DNA of 64,000 nucleotides from Mantis religiosa (taxonomy: Eukaryota; Arthropoda; Insecta; Mantodea; Mantidae). The stretch is taken from NCBI GenBank assembly GCA_030765055.1, contig CM060953.1:15127846-15191845 (forward strand), in the 5' to 3' direction. Shown here piece after piece: positions 1 through 10,644 of this stretch (position 1 is its first letter; each line of letters begins with the position of its first letter). The notes under the pieces are model-generated. The model was not told where the DNA came from. It did not search any database and saw nothing but the letters and a program-made list of their open reading frames with translations. Made by a program: the position numbers and the translations under genes.

Positions 1-732
1 GTCCAGTGGCAGTATCGGAGCATCTTGTCGCCGTTTCTGAAAAATGCAATTACAACATTCGATTAACTTTACATACGGGAACATTGATTTACATGTATGT
101 AAGGTGGTAACAGAAATAACATACATGTTAATAACTTTTACATGTATGAATCTCAATTTTACGTAAACTCTATACTTTACGTAGAACGTAACATGCATGT
201 AACTTTTACATATGAAAATAGTTACATAATGATTATGTATTTTTACAATTATTGCTATCATCACGTAACTACAATATTCAGATAGTATGTAACTGTTTTA
301 CGTAATGCTCTCTCCCTTACATAAATGATAAAAACACACAACGTAAACCATATAGATGTAAAATACCGTAACTGAACTACGATATTCACATGTACGTTTT
401 ACACATATAAATTAACGTTCTTTTTTCACCTACAACGTTACTTTTACGTGTAACAAACAAACGTAACTAACATGCATGTGAAATAACGTAACTGAACTAC
501 GATATTCACATGTACGTAATTATTACACATGAAAATTAACCCTACAACGTTCACTCTCAATTACTACTACTACATGACGTGCGATAATTAACACTTTAAG
601 TTCTAATACAACATGTACGTACATGCAAGTAACTACATTCAATTACTAATACTACATGACGTGCGATAATTAACACTTTAAGTTCTAATACAACATGTAC
701 GATTTCACATTTACATGCAAGTAACTACATTA
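1..732. repeat. A+T-rich tract with dense ACGT/CATG motifs and two local duplications
   Basis: The tract is crowded with short palindromic words (acgtaac, acatgcatgt, tacgta) on both strands. Two segments are duplicated. About 60 bp containing 'gaactacgatattcacatg' occurs near 370 and again near 490. About 80 bp starting 'caattactactactacatga' (from 559) recurs from 640 to 731, with a 10-12 bp insertion in the second copy. No coding sequence was seen. It lies just downstream of the small minus-strand gene, so it could be the subterminal region of an element carrying that gene; that link is inference. Confidence 0.6.
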
Positions 733-751
733 TCACTTTTTTTTAAGAAAT

Positions 752-757
752 TTTATT
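752..757 (-). terminator. Poly(A) signal AATAAA for the 786-1209 gene
   Basis: The minus strand reads TTGAATAAAATTTC about 30 nt after the stop codon. This is a canonical AATAAA at a suitable distance for a short 3' UTR. Confidence 0.45.
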
Positions 758-785
758 CAATAATTGTACTCACCTTTTGACGACA

Positions 786-1209
786 TTACGGGCTGCTTAA
801 AAAAGACAATTTATGTCGTTTGAAACCACTTTCTAGTGTTTCCTCGCCATGGTATTGGAGTATGCAGTCACCACGATTTAGTAGATCTTTCTGCGCTGCG
901 GTCATGTGTTTGAATCTCTCCGGGAGGAAGACTTGGAATTCTGATGTTTCGACGACAACCCGTTCACCATATCTGGTCTTCACGGTTTTGACGGATCGAA
1001 TGATGTGTTGAACGGAGTGGTCTAATTCACGTAGTTTCTTTGTGGGAAGATGTGTTCCACCTTCAGCTAGTTGATTTAGCTGGAGCATCTCATGATCTGA
1101 AACAAACATATAAGCACAAACGAATCACTATTACTTCAACACTCTTCGTAAACAGAGATAAAAAATGAAATACAATATACAACTTTTCTATCTTACCTGT
1201 AGGATCCAT
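786..1209 (-). CDS. Small two-exon gene, unknown conserved-looking protein (about 107 aa)
   Basis: Exon 1 is only 13 nt (1209-1197): ATG GAT CCT ACA G, followed by a consensus GTAAGA donor. The acceptor TTTGTTTCAG ends at 1097, and exon 2 runs from 1096 to the TAA at 788-786. Splicing across the 100-nt intron rebuilds an Asp codon, so the product starts MDPTDHEMLQLNQLAEGG. Unspliced, the frame would start MFVS inside the intron. The core has a pattern I associate with small uncharacterised arthropod proteins: 'VKTRYGERVVVE', 'FQVFLPERFKHMT', 'CILQYHGE'. It may be a beta-rich fold, but no function can be assigned. A TATA-like box lies 44 nt upstream of the ATG and a poly(A) signal about 30 nt after the stop, so the unit looks like a compact, complete transcription unit, perhaps carried by a mobile element. 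A donor-like AAAGGTGAGT lies just after the stop, so a 3'-UTR intron is possible. Confidence 0.55.
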
Positions 1210-1252
1210 ATTTCCAGAGAATCGACTGCCTCCTAACACATCCGTGCCGGGG

Positions 1253-1259
1253 TATTTAT
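1253..1259 (-). promoter_or_regulatory. TATA-like box for the 786-1209 gene
   Basis: On the minus strand this reads ATAAATA, 44 nt upstream of the proposed ATG, with a TCGATTCTC-type purine/pyrimidine junction between them that could hold the start site. It is inferred from spacing only. Confidence 0.35.
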
Positions 1260-1989
1260 TGAGAGAGGCTCCGCCTCCTCCTTCCGGGAGAGCTGTTACT
1301 GTCTACATATTACACTATGACTTTAAAGTTGTTGTGACTACGTTATGAGTTAAAACATATTACTAGTAACTTTATTATCATAGTTTAAACTTTATATAGG
1401 TTCATCATTTTTTACACCCCCTCCAACCGTATCTCTCCTTCCCAAACACCATGTTGCGTGCGCACACTAACTGTGATTCGTTCCCTACATCTTGGAGGGG
1501 GGGGGGATATAATTACACATTTCTTTACACACATACTTGTACAAAATATATTTTTCTGAACATTTGATTTTTTTACATTTGGTATACTAACACATTCATA
1601 GTATTGTTTCATCATTCATACAAATATATAGATTCATTCGTTTAATTTTAAAATATATTCTTTTTTTTTTCCTAACGTTATTTGACAAAGTTAGACTTCG
1701 CTACAGCAATAGGAATGTTTTGATCACCCCTGTCACCAGTCTGGAGAGATTAACTCTTTTTTTCTCTGACCTACATACCAAGGGGGATGACGTTCAGTGG
1801 AGTATTCGTAATACTGAGGGGAGATTTTCTAGACAATTTTTTTATATGGAGGGTGATACCTTGCCATGAATAGTTAGGATATCTACACTATAGACCCTAC
1901 TTGCGTATATATATTATCGTATTGATTGATCAGTTTTGTATTACTCATATCTACTTAAAGATGAGATACTTTTCTCTCGTTATCTTAAT

Positions 1990-2305
1990 CATTTTTAAAT
2001 AGATGGTTAGTGCTTTTATTTTATTTTCGATGTTATGTTCCACTTTTATCATGCTTAGAGGGAATATTCTTTTTAAGTTATCGTGCTTAGAGGGTGCGTT
2101 CCTTTATCATGAAACCCCTTTCAAACAGCTTTACATTTGCATTCTTATACTTTTCTCTCAATATTTTTTTTATCATTCTTAAAGAGATGGGTAGTGCTTT
2201 TATTTTTATTTGCATTTGCTATGTACCACTTTTATCATGCTTAGAGGGGACATTTCTTTGTCATGCGACCCTCTCACATAGATTTACATTTCCATTCTTA
2301 TACTT
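1990..2305. repeat. Imperfect tandem duplication, about 160 bp and 130 bp
   Basis: Two adjacent segments share 'agatgg.tagtgctttta', 'ccacttttatcatgcttaga' and 'acattt.cattcttatactt'. The first copy also holds a small internal duplication of 'tgcttagaggg'. There is no coding potential. DNA from 1310 to 1989 is otherwise unremarkable, apart from a g-run at 1495-1505. Confidence 0.6.
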
Positions 2306-2550
2306 CATCAATGTGGAATAGATTTATATTTTCTCGTACCTCGATGTGGGAATGGAATTTAACCTTTTCTTAACCTTTACATCGCTCTTGGATACAATAG
2401 CTCAAGGAGAGATTCTGCATAGGGAACACCCCTTACCAGAATGTCTTATTACATTTATTTTCATAAATCTCTCCCAGTAAACATACCTAATCATTCTCTC
2501 GATATTCTTTTATCTAAAGAATAACGATACTACATCATATATCATACACT

Positions 2551-2689
2551 AAACGTAATAGATATCAAACCCTACACTCGATATTCATACATGAGAGTTC
2601 AAGCACAGACATCGAAGCACTGAACGTAATAGATATCAAACCCTAGACTCGATATTCATACATGAGAGTTCAAGCACAGTCATCGAAGA
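2551..2689. repeat. 71-bp tandem duplication
   Basis: The unit starting aacgtaatagatatcaaacc occurs at 2552 and again at 2623 with one or two differences ('ctacac' against 'ctagac', 'cagaca' against 'cagtca'). Confidence 0.8.
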
Positions 2690-2735
2690 ATTACTATCAA
2701 TACATTTAATTCAAACATCCCCGGAACCCCCGTTA

Positions 2736-3060
2736 CCCTAGATCATAGCACAAGAGCTAACCATTAAATCCTACAGCTATTAATCTTCCATACCTGCAAC
2801 CCTACCTGTTAAAACCTGCTACCCTTAACCCTAGAGCCCCAGATCATACCTCAAGACCTAACCTCTAAGTCCTATAGCTATTAACCTCCCAGACCAACAG
2901 TCTTTACCTAAGAAACCCTGCAACTCTTAACCCTAGAGCCGCAGATCATACTACAAGAGCTAACCATTAAATCCTACAGCTATTAACATCCCATACCAAC
3001 AGACTTCACCTAAGAAAACCTGCAACTCCTGACCCTAGAGCCTCAGATCACAGCTCAAGA
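2736..3060. repeat. About 102-bp tandem repeat, 3.2 copies
   Basis: Units start with ccctaga at 2736, 2829, 2931 and 3033, giving spacings of 93, 102 and 102 bp. Each contains gatcat..caaga.ctaacc, a tcct.agctattaa core and acctaagaaa..ctgc. The array directly follows the 71-bp duplication, so this short region has undergone repeated local duplication. Confidence 0.75.
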
Positions 3061-4439
3061 CAAGCCCTGATAACACCTCAAGATACAGCATTATAAGTTA
3101 CAGCAAATTAAGAGGATTGACTGCCTACCTAAACACTGTCTAAATCCACTAAACATACAGATTGCGCATGGCCGCCATCTTGCCCTTTTGGGTCTGCGCT
3201 GGAACCTACCATTTATAACTACTGATGTATGTTCCTGGTCCACTTATCCCATTACGATTTTACCTTCAGAAATTTAAATGTCGTGTGAGGTGCACTACCA
3301 TAATTAGATTGCAGCTGGGAACACAACAACGATGCATTTCGATAATGCTTCACAGTATATATTTGGGTAAACGTTATCACTTTATGTTAAATACTTAACT
3401 ATAAACTAACTCGTTAGTCAGTAATTGCCACTGTAATATGAATTACATTAATTCTTCAAACACACAATCAAAGTAAACAAACACACACTTTACTCTGTAG
3501 ATATAACCACAACATAACAAGCTGGGCCACGAGCGCCGCCATTTTTCCTACAATCGATTCTCCTATTATGGTCTGAGTATTGGAGTTGGTGTTGGTTCAA
3601 ACCTCAGGAAAGGGGCGGGGAGATGGATTTCTTTTTCAAGCTTAAAAGTCCTTATTATAGCTACCCTTGACCATCATCCTATAAAACTTTAAAATCATCT
3701 ATATATGGAGTTTATTTTACAATATCCTTTAATATCACTAATTAAATTAATAGATTTATTTTGTTCCTTAGTGTCTCTTTAAATCTGAGGTTTACTTTTT
3801 GTAGTTTTTAACCAGAACGTCGCATTCGGGTTGCCTTAAAGACCCTCAACCCTTAAAAAGATTTCGGATGCACACTTCGAATGCTGCACTGAATTTCTAA
3901 AAGGTGATTGCATCATGTTGGCGTAGCATTCCTTAGACATTCCTTTGTCTTTTCAAAATTCAACTGGTTTCTCTTTAGTCTATGCTCTTTTCTTTGTCTA
4001 CAGTCATTTTATTTCTTCTGTTTACTTCCTATCATGTTGACACGGCGCAAAGTTCCACCAGTGTTTTCGTATTCCTTCTTCTTCTCCGTTTTTTCTCCTT
4101 TTGCTCCTCTTGCCAAGTATTTTGCCGATATCCCAGCCACTAGTTCCCATAGGACGTTGTCAAACAACAGAATATCTGGTCCCGCTGTGTTCAGACCGCC
4201 TCCAGCCGAGACTCTACCAAAGCTAACTCAATTTCAACTGTGCATCTTAGATTAAGAGGTTTTTACTTATTAATTGATGAAGTTAACACAGAAAAAGATA
4301 AAAACATAGCTCAAAGTGTTATCTTTTATTGAGAATCTGCCAATTTTCCAAAATCCAAAGGATTCTGTTAACAGTTTATGGATGTCTCGTGTATATTAAT
4401 TCATAGTCATAGGATGTGCTCACAAGATTTTCTCCAACC
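3061..4439. other. No supported gene; A+T-rich intergenic DNA
   Basis: Only short spurious ORFs occur here, including a 115-codon low-complexity Phe/Ser-rich frame at 3908-4255 that matches nothing I recognise. Two gccgccat words (near 3171 and 3537) resemble YY1-type sites but have no gene attached. Confidence 0.5.
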
Positions 4440-4454
4440 ATTCTTCTACAATTC

Positions 4455-5290
4455 TTCGAAGTGGAAGGAGTGAATGTACAAACTCCATTCAGTATCTAGG
4501 AATTAAGCTGGATAGAGGTTTAAATTTTAGCGAACACATCAGGGACCTCTCGGCTAGGGTGCACTGGTTCGAAGCCTAAAGTTAAACCTACTCCTAACTC
4601 TCAGAGTCCCACTCAAGCTAGGGCATTGCCACTAGGTGCCTGCATCTGTAGCGTAGATGGTAGCGTATCTACCTCAGTTAAACAGCTCCTGAGTTCGAAT
4701 TTGGTCACAGTGATAAGGATTTTTCTTGGATTTTCCCTTATCCTGAAAGATGAATGTCTGGTAACTCTAAGCTCTATGTACCCTGTACTCATTTAAACAT
4801 CATTTCATTCATCGTCCGATATGACTTAACGTTGGAGGTTTTCGCTTATCCTGAAAGATGAATGTTTGGTAACTCTAAGCTCTATGTACCCTGTACTCAT
4901 TTGAACATCATTTCATTCATCGTCCGATATAACTTAACGTTGGAGGTTTTCTCTTATCCTGAAAGATGAATGTCTGGTAACTCTAAGCTCTATGTACCCT
5001 GTACTTATTTGAAAATCATTTCATTCATGGTCCCAAATGACTTAGCGTTGCAGGACGTACATTAAAAATATGGAGAGAGGTAGCTGACTATTATGGCTAC
5101 CACGTGGGCAGAATAAACTCAGGTCCATATATTCTGCAGACCACTACTTCTTCCCCACGAAACTATTTCACGAAGCCTCATCCCTTTCATACGTGGTGGA
5201 AGAAATTAGGCGCCGGGTTGCTAAATTCTACACAACATCAGGGTGCCCTGGTTAGGTTTACTGAGGATTTTGACAGAGAAGACGGCAGTT
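4455..5290 (+). pseudogene. Jockey-like LINE reverse-transcriptase C-terminal remnant, split by a SINE
   Basis: Left part (to about 4620): the plus strand encodes 'VNVQTPFSIQYLGIKLDRGL' then 'NFSEHIRDLSARV', the usual 'YLGI.LD..L.F..Hi' segment that follows the palm of non-LTR reverse transcriptases. Right part (from about 5065): a frame reads 'LFHEASSLSYVVEEIRRRVA', which closely parallels 'LLHEVSSLPYVEDEIRRRAS' encoded at 45999-46454, so the two loci carry related LINEs. Several frameshifts and stops are present. Between the two parts lies a complete tRNA-headed SINE (4640-5063). Fragments continue weakly to about 5290. The RT catalytic core is not present in either part. Confidence 0.6.
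4640..5063 (+). mobile_element. SINE family A, copy with three 108-bp monomers
   Basis: A tRNA-like head (box A-like 'tagcgtagatggtagcgtat', box B-like 'gagttcgaatttggtc') is followed by a linker 'cttggattttcccttatcct' and then by a 108-bp unit starting 'cctgaaagatgaatgt' at 4742, 4850 and 4958. It ends in gcaggacgtacatta. This copy shows the order head, linker, monomers, tail, and so explains the large reverse-orientation arrays elsewhere in the window. Confidence 0.7.
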
Positions 5291-5584
5291 AAGAAATATC
5301 GGGTCCCTCGCACGGCTTGCGAGCACCCAAGAAAACACCGGAGCAACTCTATACAGCTTAGCTCTACATTTAATTTATTCTAGAGATGATAAAACTCGAA
5401 ATTTTATTCCCAACCAATCAAAATTGAAACTTCTTTTAACCACTTCCACCAGGGTTCATCCTGTACACAGATAATGCTACATGCAGCCTCTTTTTCTCAT
5501 TTGAAGAAGAAAATGTTTGAAAATTTTCACCCTGATGTTAAAAATAGCACCTTAAATAGTATTTTAGGGTCTGAAATGTACATG

Positions 5585-5730
5585 ACATACAGTGCTTTCA
5601 CCTGACACTTCGGCCTCTGCTCGGCGACTCGCATGCCGGTGGCCTTGGTTCGATTTACCACGGAAAGAGGTAACAAATACAAGTAATACTGACGTAACGG
5701 CTTCCCGTTGTCATAGCTGCGGCTACATTT
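5585..5730 (+). repeat. Possible tRNA-like SINE remnant
   Basis: The segment 'ctgctcggcgactcgcatgc' followed by 'ttggttcgatttacca' resembles a D-arm/anticodon region followed by a box B (GGTTCGATTTACC). No target duplication or tail was found. It could be chance. Confidence 0.25.
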
Positions 5731-6425
5731 ACAGTGATAATAAACACATGCCATATCAGTTTGTCCTGCATTGACATACTTTTGGCATTTCCTCGATAAA
5801 TTTTCATTCATAAACAGAAAATGAATGGATTTCTCACCTGTTTTATTTTGGCTCTTGCAATAAATGCATACACTACATTTTTCAAATTCCTACATAAATA
5901 AAAATCACATATAGCTAAATTAGAGTACCCCAAAACCGAGAAATAAGAAATAAGTTGAGGTTATAATAGAATTAATGTTACATATAGCCTAACTCGTCCG
6001 AGAGATGGCAGCAAAAGATAGAAAAGTTTTTCCCCCGAAGTTATTTATCTTTGTGTCATTCTTGCACGCGTACAACGGGGCGAAAACAGGAATTGGACAC
6101 AGCGGGCATCCAAAAGTTATTAATGTACTGGCTGGCTTTCTTTCTCCCCTAGGTTATTGGGGTACAATCTAGAAGTTTGTCCGATCCTACATGTACAAGG
6201 GTGTCAATGATCATTTTCACCAATATAGAAACATATTTATTTGAAATATCTGCCAGACAGTGTAGGCTTTTGTTTTAACATTTGTAATAATTGAAGAACT
6301 CAGCTTCAGAAGTTGTTAAGTCAATGTTTTTGAGAAATTCTTTTAAACAGACAATAAGCACTCTAAATACCAGTTCTGTAATAGTGCTAAGATATTTGCG
6401 GATCACAAGATATAGGTCAAACATA
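5731..6425. other. No supported gene
   Basis: A+T-rich DNA. The one notable word is agttgttaagtcaatg at 6311, which recurs on the far side of the mariner insertion (see the motif cluster near 8529). Confidence 0.5.
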
Positions 6426-7730
6426 CAAGAATAGGTCACAAAGTAATGCCTCCTATTTTTTCTCTTTTAATTGTCAAGCAAATTGAATCCAATTTACATA
6501 ACTTGAAAACTACAACATTGTCACTTTTCAATATAATCTTCCTTTTCCACAGTTTTGGTCCACCTTTTAACTAGGGCATGTATTCCAGTGTGGTAAAGCA
6601 CACGGTCTTGCTTCCTAAGCCATTGACGCACGGATCTTTTCACAGCCTCCTCATCTTCAAAATGAATCCCACGATGAGCTTCCTTTAGTGTCCCGAACAG
6701 ATGGAAGTGTGATGCTGCCAGGTCAGGGTTGTATGGGGGTGAGGTAAAACTTGCCATCCCAATTTCTCAATTTCTGCAGTGCTGTAACGGCTGGTGTGTG
6801 GTCTTACATTGTCATGCAAAAGAAGAACATCCGCCATAGTTTTTGTTGGGCGAACTCAGCGATGACCTGCTTTCAGCTTTTTGAGAGTTGTGACGTATTG
6901 GACAGAATATATTGTGCATCCCTACTCCAAAAAATCAATCATAAATACACCCTCTGCATCCCAAAACACTGCCGCCATAACTTTCCCTGACGACCGCTGA
7001 ATTTTGAATTTTTTGTTTCTTCGGTGACGTTGTGTGATGCCATTCCATTGACTGCCTCTTTGATTCAGGCTCAAAAAAATGAACCGACGTTTCGTCTCCA
7101 GCAACAATTTTTTTACAGAAACCCCTCTCCCTCCAAATTGAAGTGCTCCAAGTGTTCGGAGGCTATTGTTTTCTTTGTTTCTTTGTTTTGGGCGGTTAAC
7201 ATTCTTGGTACCCAACGTGAACAAACTTTTGAGTAACCCAGTTGTTGAATGATCGTCATCACACTGCCTTTACTGAGGGAGGTAATGTGACACAATTCAC
7301 CTGTTTTTATCCGACGATCACCACGAATGATGTCATCGACTCGCTGAATGTTGCATGGAGTCACTGCCGCTTCACTTTTCATCTGCCAATGGTGTTTGCC
7401 CTTCAGCTTCGTTACAGCGACGAACCCATCGTCTAACAGTGCTGACATCCACCGTTGCATCACCATAGACATTTTTTAGCCTTTCGTGAATGCGAATTGG
7501 CGTTTCACCTTCCGCAGTCAAAAATTCAATCACAGAACGCTGTCTAATACGAATGTCGATGTCAGCCATTTTGCAAGAGGATGTGGTGCTGTTACTTGTT
7601 GACTTAGGAAGTTACTACTACAGGGGATTGGAGAAGAAAGTTTGAGTAATTGCGTAAAATTTAAAGTTTTCACATAACTTACTTATTTAAGGGGAAAAAA
7701 TAGGAGGCATTGTTTTTAGACTCAACCTCT
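6426..7730 (-). mobile_element. Degenerate mariner element, copy 1 (about 1.3 kb)
   Basis: Terminal inverted repeats are recognisable: caagaataggtcacaaagta at the left, and the reverse complement of the right end reads agaggttgagtctaaaaaca followed by the shared 'atgcctcctattttttc'. TA dinucleotides flank both ends (6424-6425 and 7731-7732), as expected for mariner. It is the same family as the copy at 31292-32575 but in the opposite orientation and more decayed. It has landed in a region carrying repeated GTTGTTAAGTCA words. Confidence 0.85.
6521..7569 (-). pseudogene. Mariner transposase pseudogene (copy 1)
   Basis: The frame starts MADIDIRIRQRSVIEFLTAE at 7569 (N-terminal helix-turn-helix region, then 'VRRWVRRCNEAEGQTPLADEK') and ends '...KTVEKEDYIEK' at 6521. 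It is broken into at least four overlapping frames by small indels. The last catalytic region reads 'YNPDLAASHFHLFG' where active mariners have a conserved Asp (SDFHLF), so the third catalytic Asp is His. The GDETWV block is present only out of frame. It encodes no functional protein. The product would have been a cut-and-paste DD34D transposase acting on the element's own ends in the nucleus. Confidence 0.85.
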
Positions 7731-7899
7731 TATTATGACTCTGGCATGTTGAATGGGCATCAATTTCAGAATTAAAAGTTGCTAAGTCAGCCTTTTCGAG
7801 TTAGATGTTGTTAAGTCAAGTAGTTGCCGCATTAGTCGTTTGTGGTGCACCCAAGCTCTTTGATATCAGCTGTTGATACATTTTAGATTACACATTTAG

Positions 7900-8463
7900 A
7901 CATTCCTCAACTGCACTTTCAGAAAGTTGATCTGTACATCCCAATAACAGGGCACTCTTACATGCCTATTGATGGAATTTTTGCCAATATTCAGAAGAAG
8001 GAACGATCAATGGATAAAGTCTTAGTCCCTTCCACATGGGTGAAACTGATCAAAGATTCACTACAGAAGAAGCCCATTGATGTTGTCCCTGACCGATAAC
8101 GGGGAACATGATGACACTCTAATTGTTGAAGCTTTTGACTTCAAAGATACCCTCGATCATGTCCTTGTAAGAAGTATTCCTGAATTTACTTTAATCCGGG
8201 GTGTGCATTTCCAAAGAGGATGGGTACCAGAAGTTCGTCACACAATGTCTTCCTCACTTTATCGTCCTCAGTCTCTTGAGGAGAGGAGTGACGTTGCAAT
8301 CCTTACACAAAGCATGTGATAATGCCAAAAACAAAAGAAGGCAAAGTATTACGATGTTCGTTCACTACTGGAACATGTCACTCTGCCAGAAGGTACCCCA
8401 TTTTATGACACAATGGCATATGAAAGTGATGAAGAAGATGATGTAGTAGGGATGTATTGGTGA
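7900..8463 (+). pseudogene. Degenerate DUF7869-like protein, C-terminal part
   Basis: Three consecutive frames join into one protein-like stretch. It begins 'LHFQKVDLYIPITGHSYMPI', continues 'KERSMDKVLVPSTWVKLI', passes 'TLIRGVHFQRGWVPEVRH' and ends 'KAKYYDVRSLLEHV...GTPFYDTM' with an acidic tail (DEEDD) and a stop at 8461-8463. The GHS(F/Y).P.D block, the basic linker and the '..L...YIP...H.FY..L' ending are what I associate with the repetitive arthropod proteins carrying a DUF7869 domain, often found in transposon-like settings. Frameshifts near 8090 and 8310 disable it. Function is unknown. Assignment is by remembered family pattern only. Confidence 0.45.
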
Positions 8464-8528
8464 ATGTCCATGGCTACATATTATAATATTGTATAATGGA
8501 AAAACTCTAACATTAAGATTCAAAATCT

Positions 8529-8548
8529 GTTAAGTCAAGTGACTTAAC
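8529..8548. repeat. Perfect palindrome gttaagtca-ag-tgacttaac
   Basis: Nine-base arms with a two-base centre. The word (g)ttgttaagtc(a) also occurs at about 6313, 7779, 7808 and 8576, and inverted near 8770 (gtgacttagtaacttc), so it is a locally repeated motif around the DUF7869-like remnant. Confidence 0.6.
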
Positions 8549-8599
8549 AACTCTTCATCCATTTTAAATTAAAAGTTGTTAAGTCCCAATAATAATAAA

Positions 8600-9104
8600 A
8601 TATCCTATCACACATGCTACATATGTCAAACCGTGAGAAACACTTCAACACAGTACTGTGTACCTCCAAACGGACCCATCACATAAAATTCTTTCATTTG
8701 TATTACTATTTCGCTATTTAAAATTAATTATAAAAACTTTGAGCAGCTCTGCCGCACAATTTTGAAACAGTGACTTAGTAACTTCTGCTTTTGACCGATT
8801 TTTTGAAAATGTTTCTTAAAATCAACACTTTTTTGCATTCTATGAAGCCAGTTCTTAAAACAACGACGTTACTCTTCCTAAATCAGTCCATAAACTAGGT
8901 TTTTATGATGTTGCACTGTTTTATTGATGACAAAGAAATAGATTCCACGCATTTTATCTTTAATCCTTATGAAAAAAGAAAGAAATAACAAAATTCTAGG
9001 TTAGGAGTGGATGGTACTGACGTTTAAGGCATCTAGATATTCAGTGTTTTGTTTTGTTGTATACGACGACGTGTTTTTTCGCTCAGTGGTCAAAAAAATT
9101 TAAA
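8600..9104. other. No supported gene
   Basis: A+T-rich DNA with the inverted copy of the ttaagtca motif near 8770 and no coding signal. Confidence 0.5.
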
Positions 9105-9520
9105 AACGCGCTGGTGAGGCCAAATTCGGTTTCTTTTGACAATCGCCTCATTCAAGAAGGCCGTGAGTTAAATAATACTTGTATAAAATAGCGGGTCACA
9201 TGGACTATACTGAATCTGTTGACATTTTACAAGCAGCAGAGAGAGTGAGGTTAGAGTAGTAACACAAAACCAATACGACATTACGTACAACAAACTCCTG
9301 GACTGCTGCAAGCTAAAGAACATACAAATAATTACACTGAAAATGTGAAAATATGTTATTAGAATTCATGGTTTTTATTATCTCCATTGCCTCTCTTATG
9401 TAGAATGCTTTTGCTTTTCCAAAAGTCATGCTGTAACACAGATGCTAAGCAAGACAAATGAACATCGCAACCCGATGAACATCATTAACATGAGAAAGGT
9501 AAAACTTTGACATATATAAT
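9105..9520. repeat. Dispersed repeat, second copy at 54005-54290
   Basis: Two blocks are shared in the same order at both loci: 'gacaatcgcctcattcaag' followed by 'aggccgtga', and further on 'acaaatgaacatcg.aa.cc' followed by 'gatgaa.atcat'. Block spacing differs (about 330 bp here, about 190 bp there). The repeat is non-coding and its class is unknown. Confidence 0.55.
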
Positions 9521-10644
9521 CTATAATATTCAGGAATGTCGAAAAGTAATGTATCATACATGGTAAAAGGATTTTATTTTGTTCTTACGTCTTGGCCTAC
9601 GGCCTCGGTTTTACACACAAAGTAAAATTTTCATTTTAAGCTGTTTTATTTTGCATGCTTTTCACGTTTGCGACAAACATATATCTCTGCAAAAATCGGC
9701 AGTATCTGCGTGTCTACTTGTAATTATATAGGAGAAATAAGGAGAATTAATTATTTTTGCAGGTCTTTTGCAGGTGACTTTTGCAGGTCTCCTTAGATGG
9801 CGTTCTAAGAACCACTGAGCCGATTGCCCACCTCGGTATTTGACTCCTACCAATGTCCAATCAAGTCATAATATGTCCGTCAATCAAAGACAGTATTTTC
9901 AAAAGTAACAACAATTCTTGGACCTTGTGCTACACGAAATTTATCACCAAGATAAAACCGATCTGTATTGAATGGCCTATAAATGTTTCCAAGTGATGAT
10001 GCATTTATTGGAGCGAAAGGACGAAAATCAGCTGGCAAAGCATCACAAAGCGTTACTTGTAAACAAACTTCACTTTTTTTAGACACATTACCTTCCAAAC
10101 TTTTTCAGTGTTGCTTCATTTCACGATTCACCTGTTTACCACTATCGACTCTTTCAGACGAACCACTACAGACACGGACAGAGAATATGTGTAACAAAGG
10201 AGGAAAACAAAACATAACGTACCTAAACACCGTAGAGCGATTATCATTTGTCTTAAGCAATAGTATTAAAGGCAAAGGGTAATCCATATGAAAAGAGCAG
10301 TTAAAGGCGCGGTAATAAGGTAGTAATTAAATGAAGTAAAAACTTTGGTGACTGAAATAAATAATGAAGAATATTTCAGAAAATTTAATGCCTGGAAAAT
10401 GTATTTAACATAAACTGTGAATTTTAACACTGTAGATTTTTAGCAGTAAGATTTTATTTATTCCTTGAGGAGTAAGAATATGTAAGTCGTTCAAAATGGA
10501 GACAAAATTCAAGATATTCATTACATTCCTCATGTAAATACATCAAGTATGCCATATTTTAATGAAAACGATTATTTTGATAAAATTAAATACAAAGAAT
10601 GTTTGATTATAAAACATTATTTGGAGGTTACTTTTCCTTTTAAT
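9521..10644. other. No supported gene
   Basis: A block at 9565-9640 (ttttattttgttcttacgtc, then 'ggcctacggcctcgg') resembles 56115-56190, so another old dispersed repeat is present. Short overlapping ORFs on both strands at 9880-10290 have no recognisable domain. Confidence 0.45.

Noticed and set aside
770..779. Splice donor (AAAG|GTGAGT) just after the stop of the 786-1209 gene
   Set aside because: The stop codon precedes it and a poly(A) signal follows closely, so an extra coding exon is not needed; kept only as a possible 3'-UTR intron.
3170..3182. Consensus-like YY1/Pho site (gccgccatcttg), with others near 48528 and 50054
   Set aside because: Short motif with no associated gene or promoter; the one near 48528 lies inside a mariner end.
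3908..4255. 115-codon Phe/Ser-rich ORF with hydrophobic stretch
   Set aside because: Low-complexity T-rich DNA, no splice or promoter context and no recognised domain.
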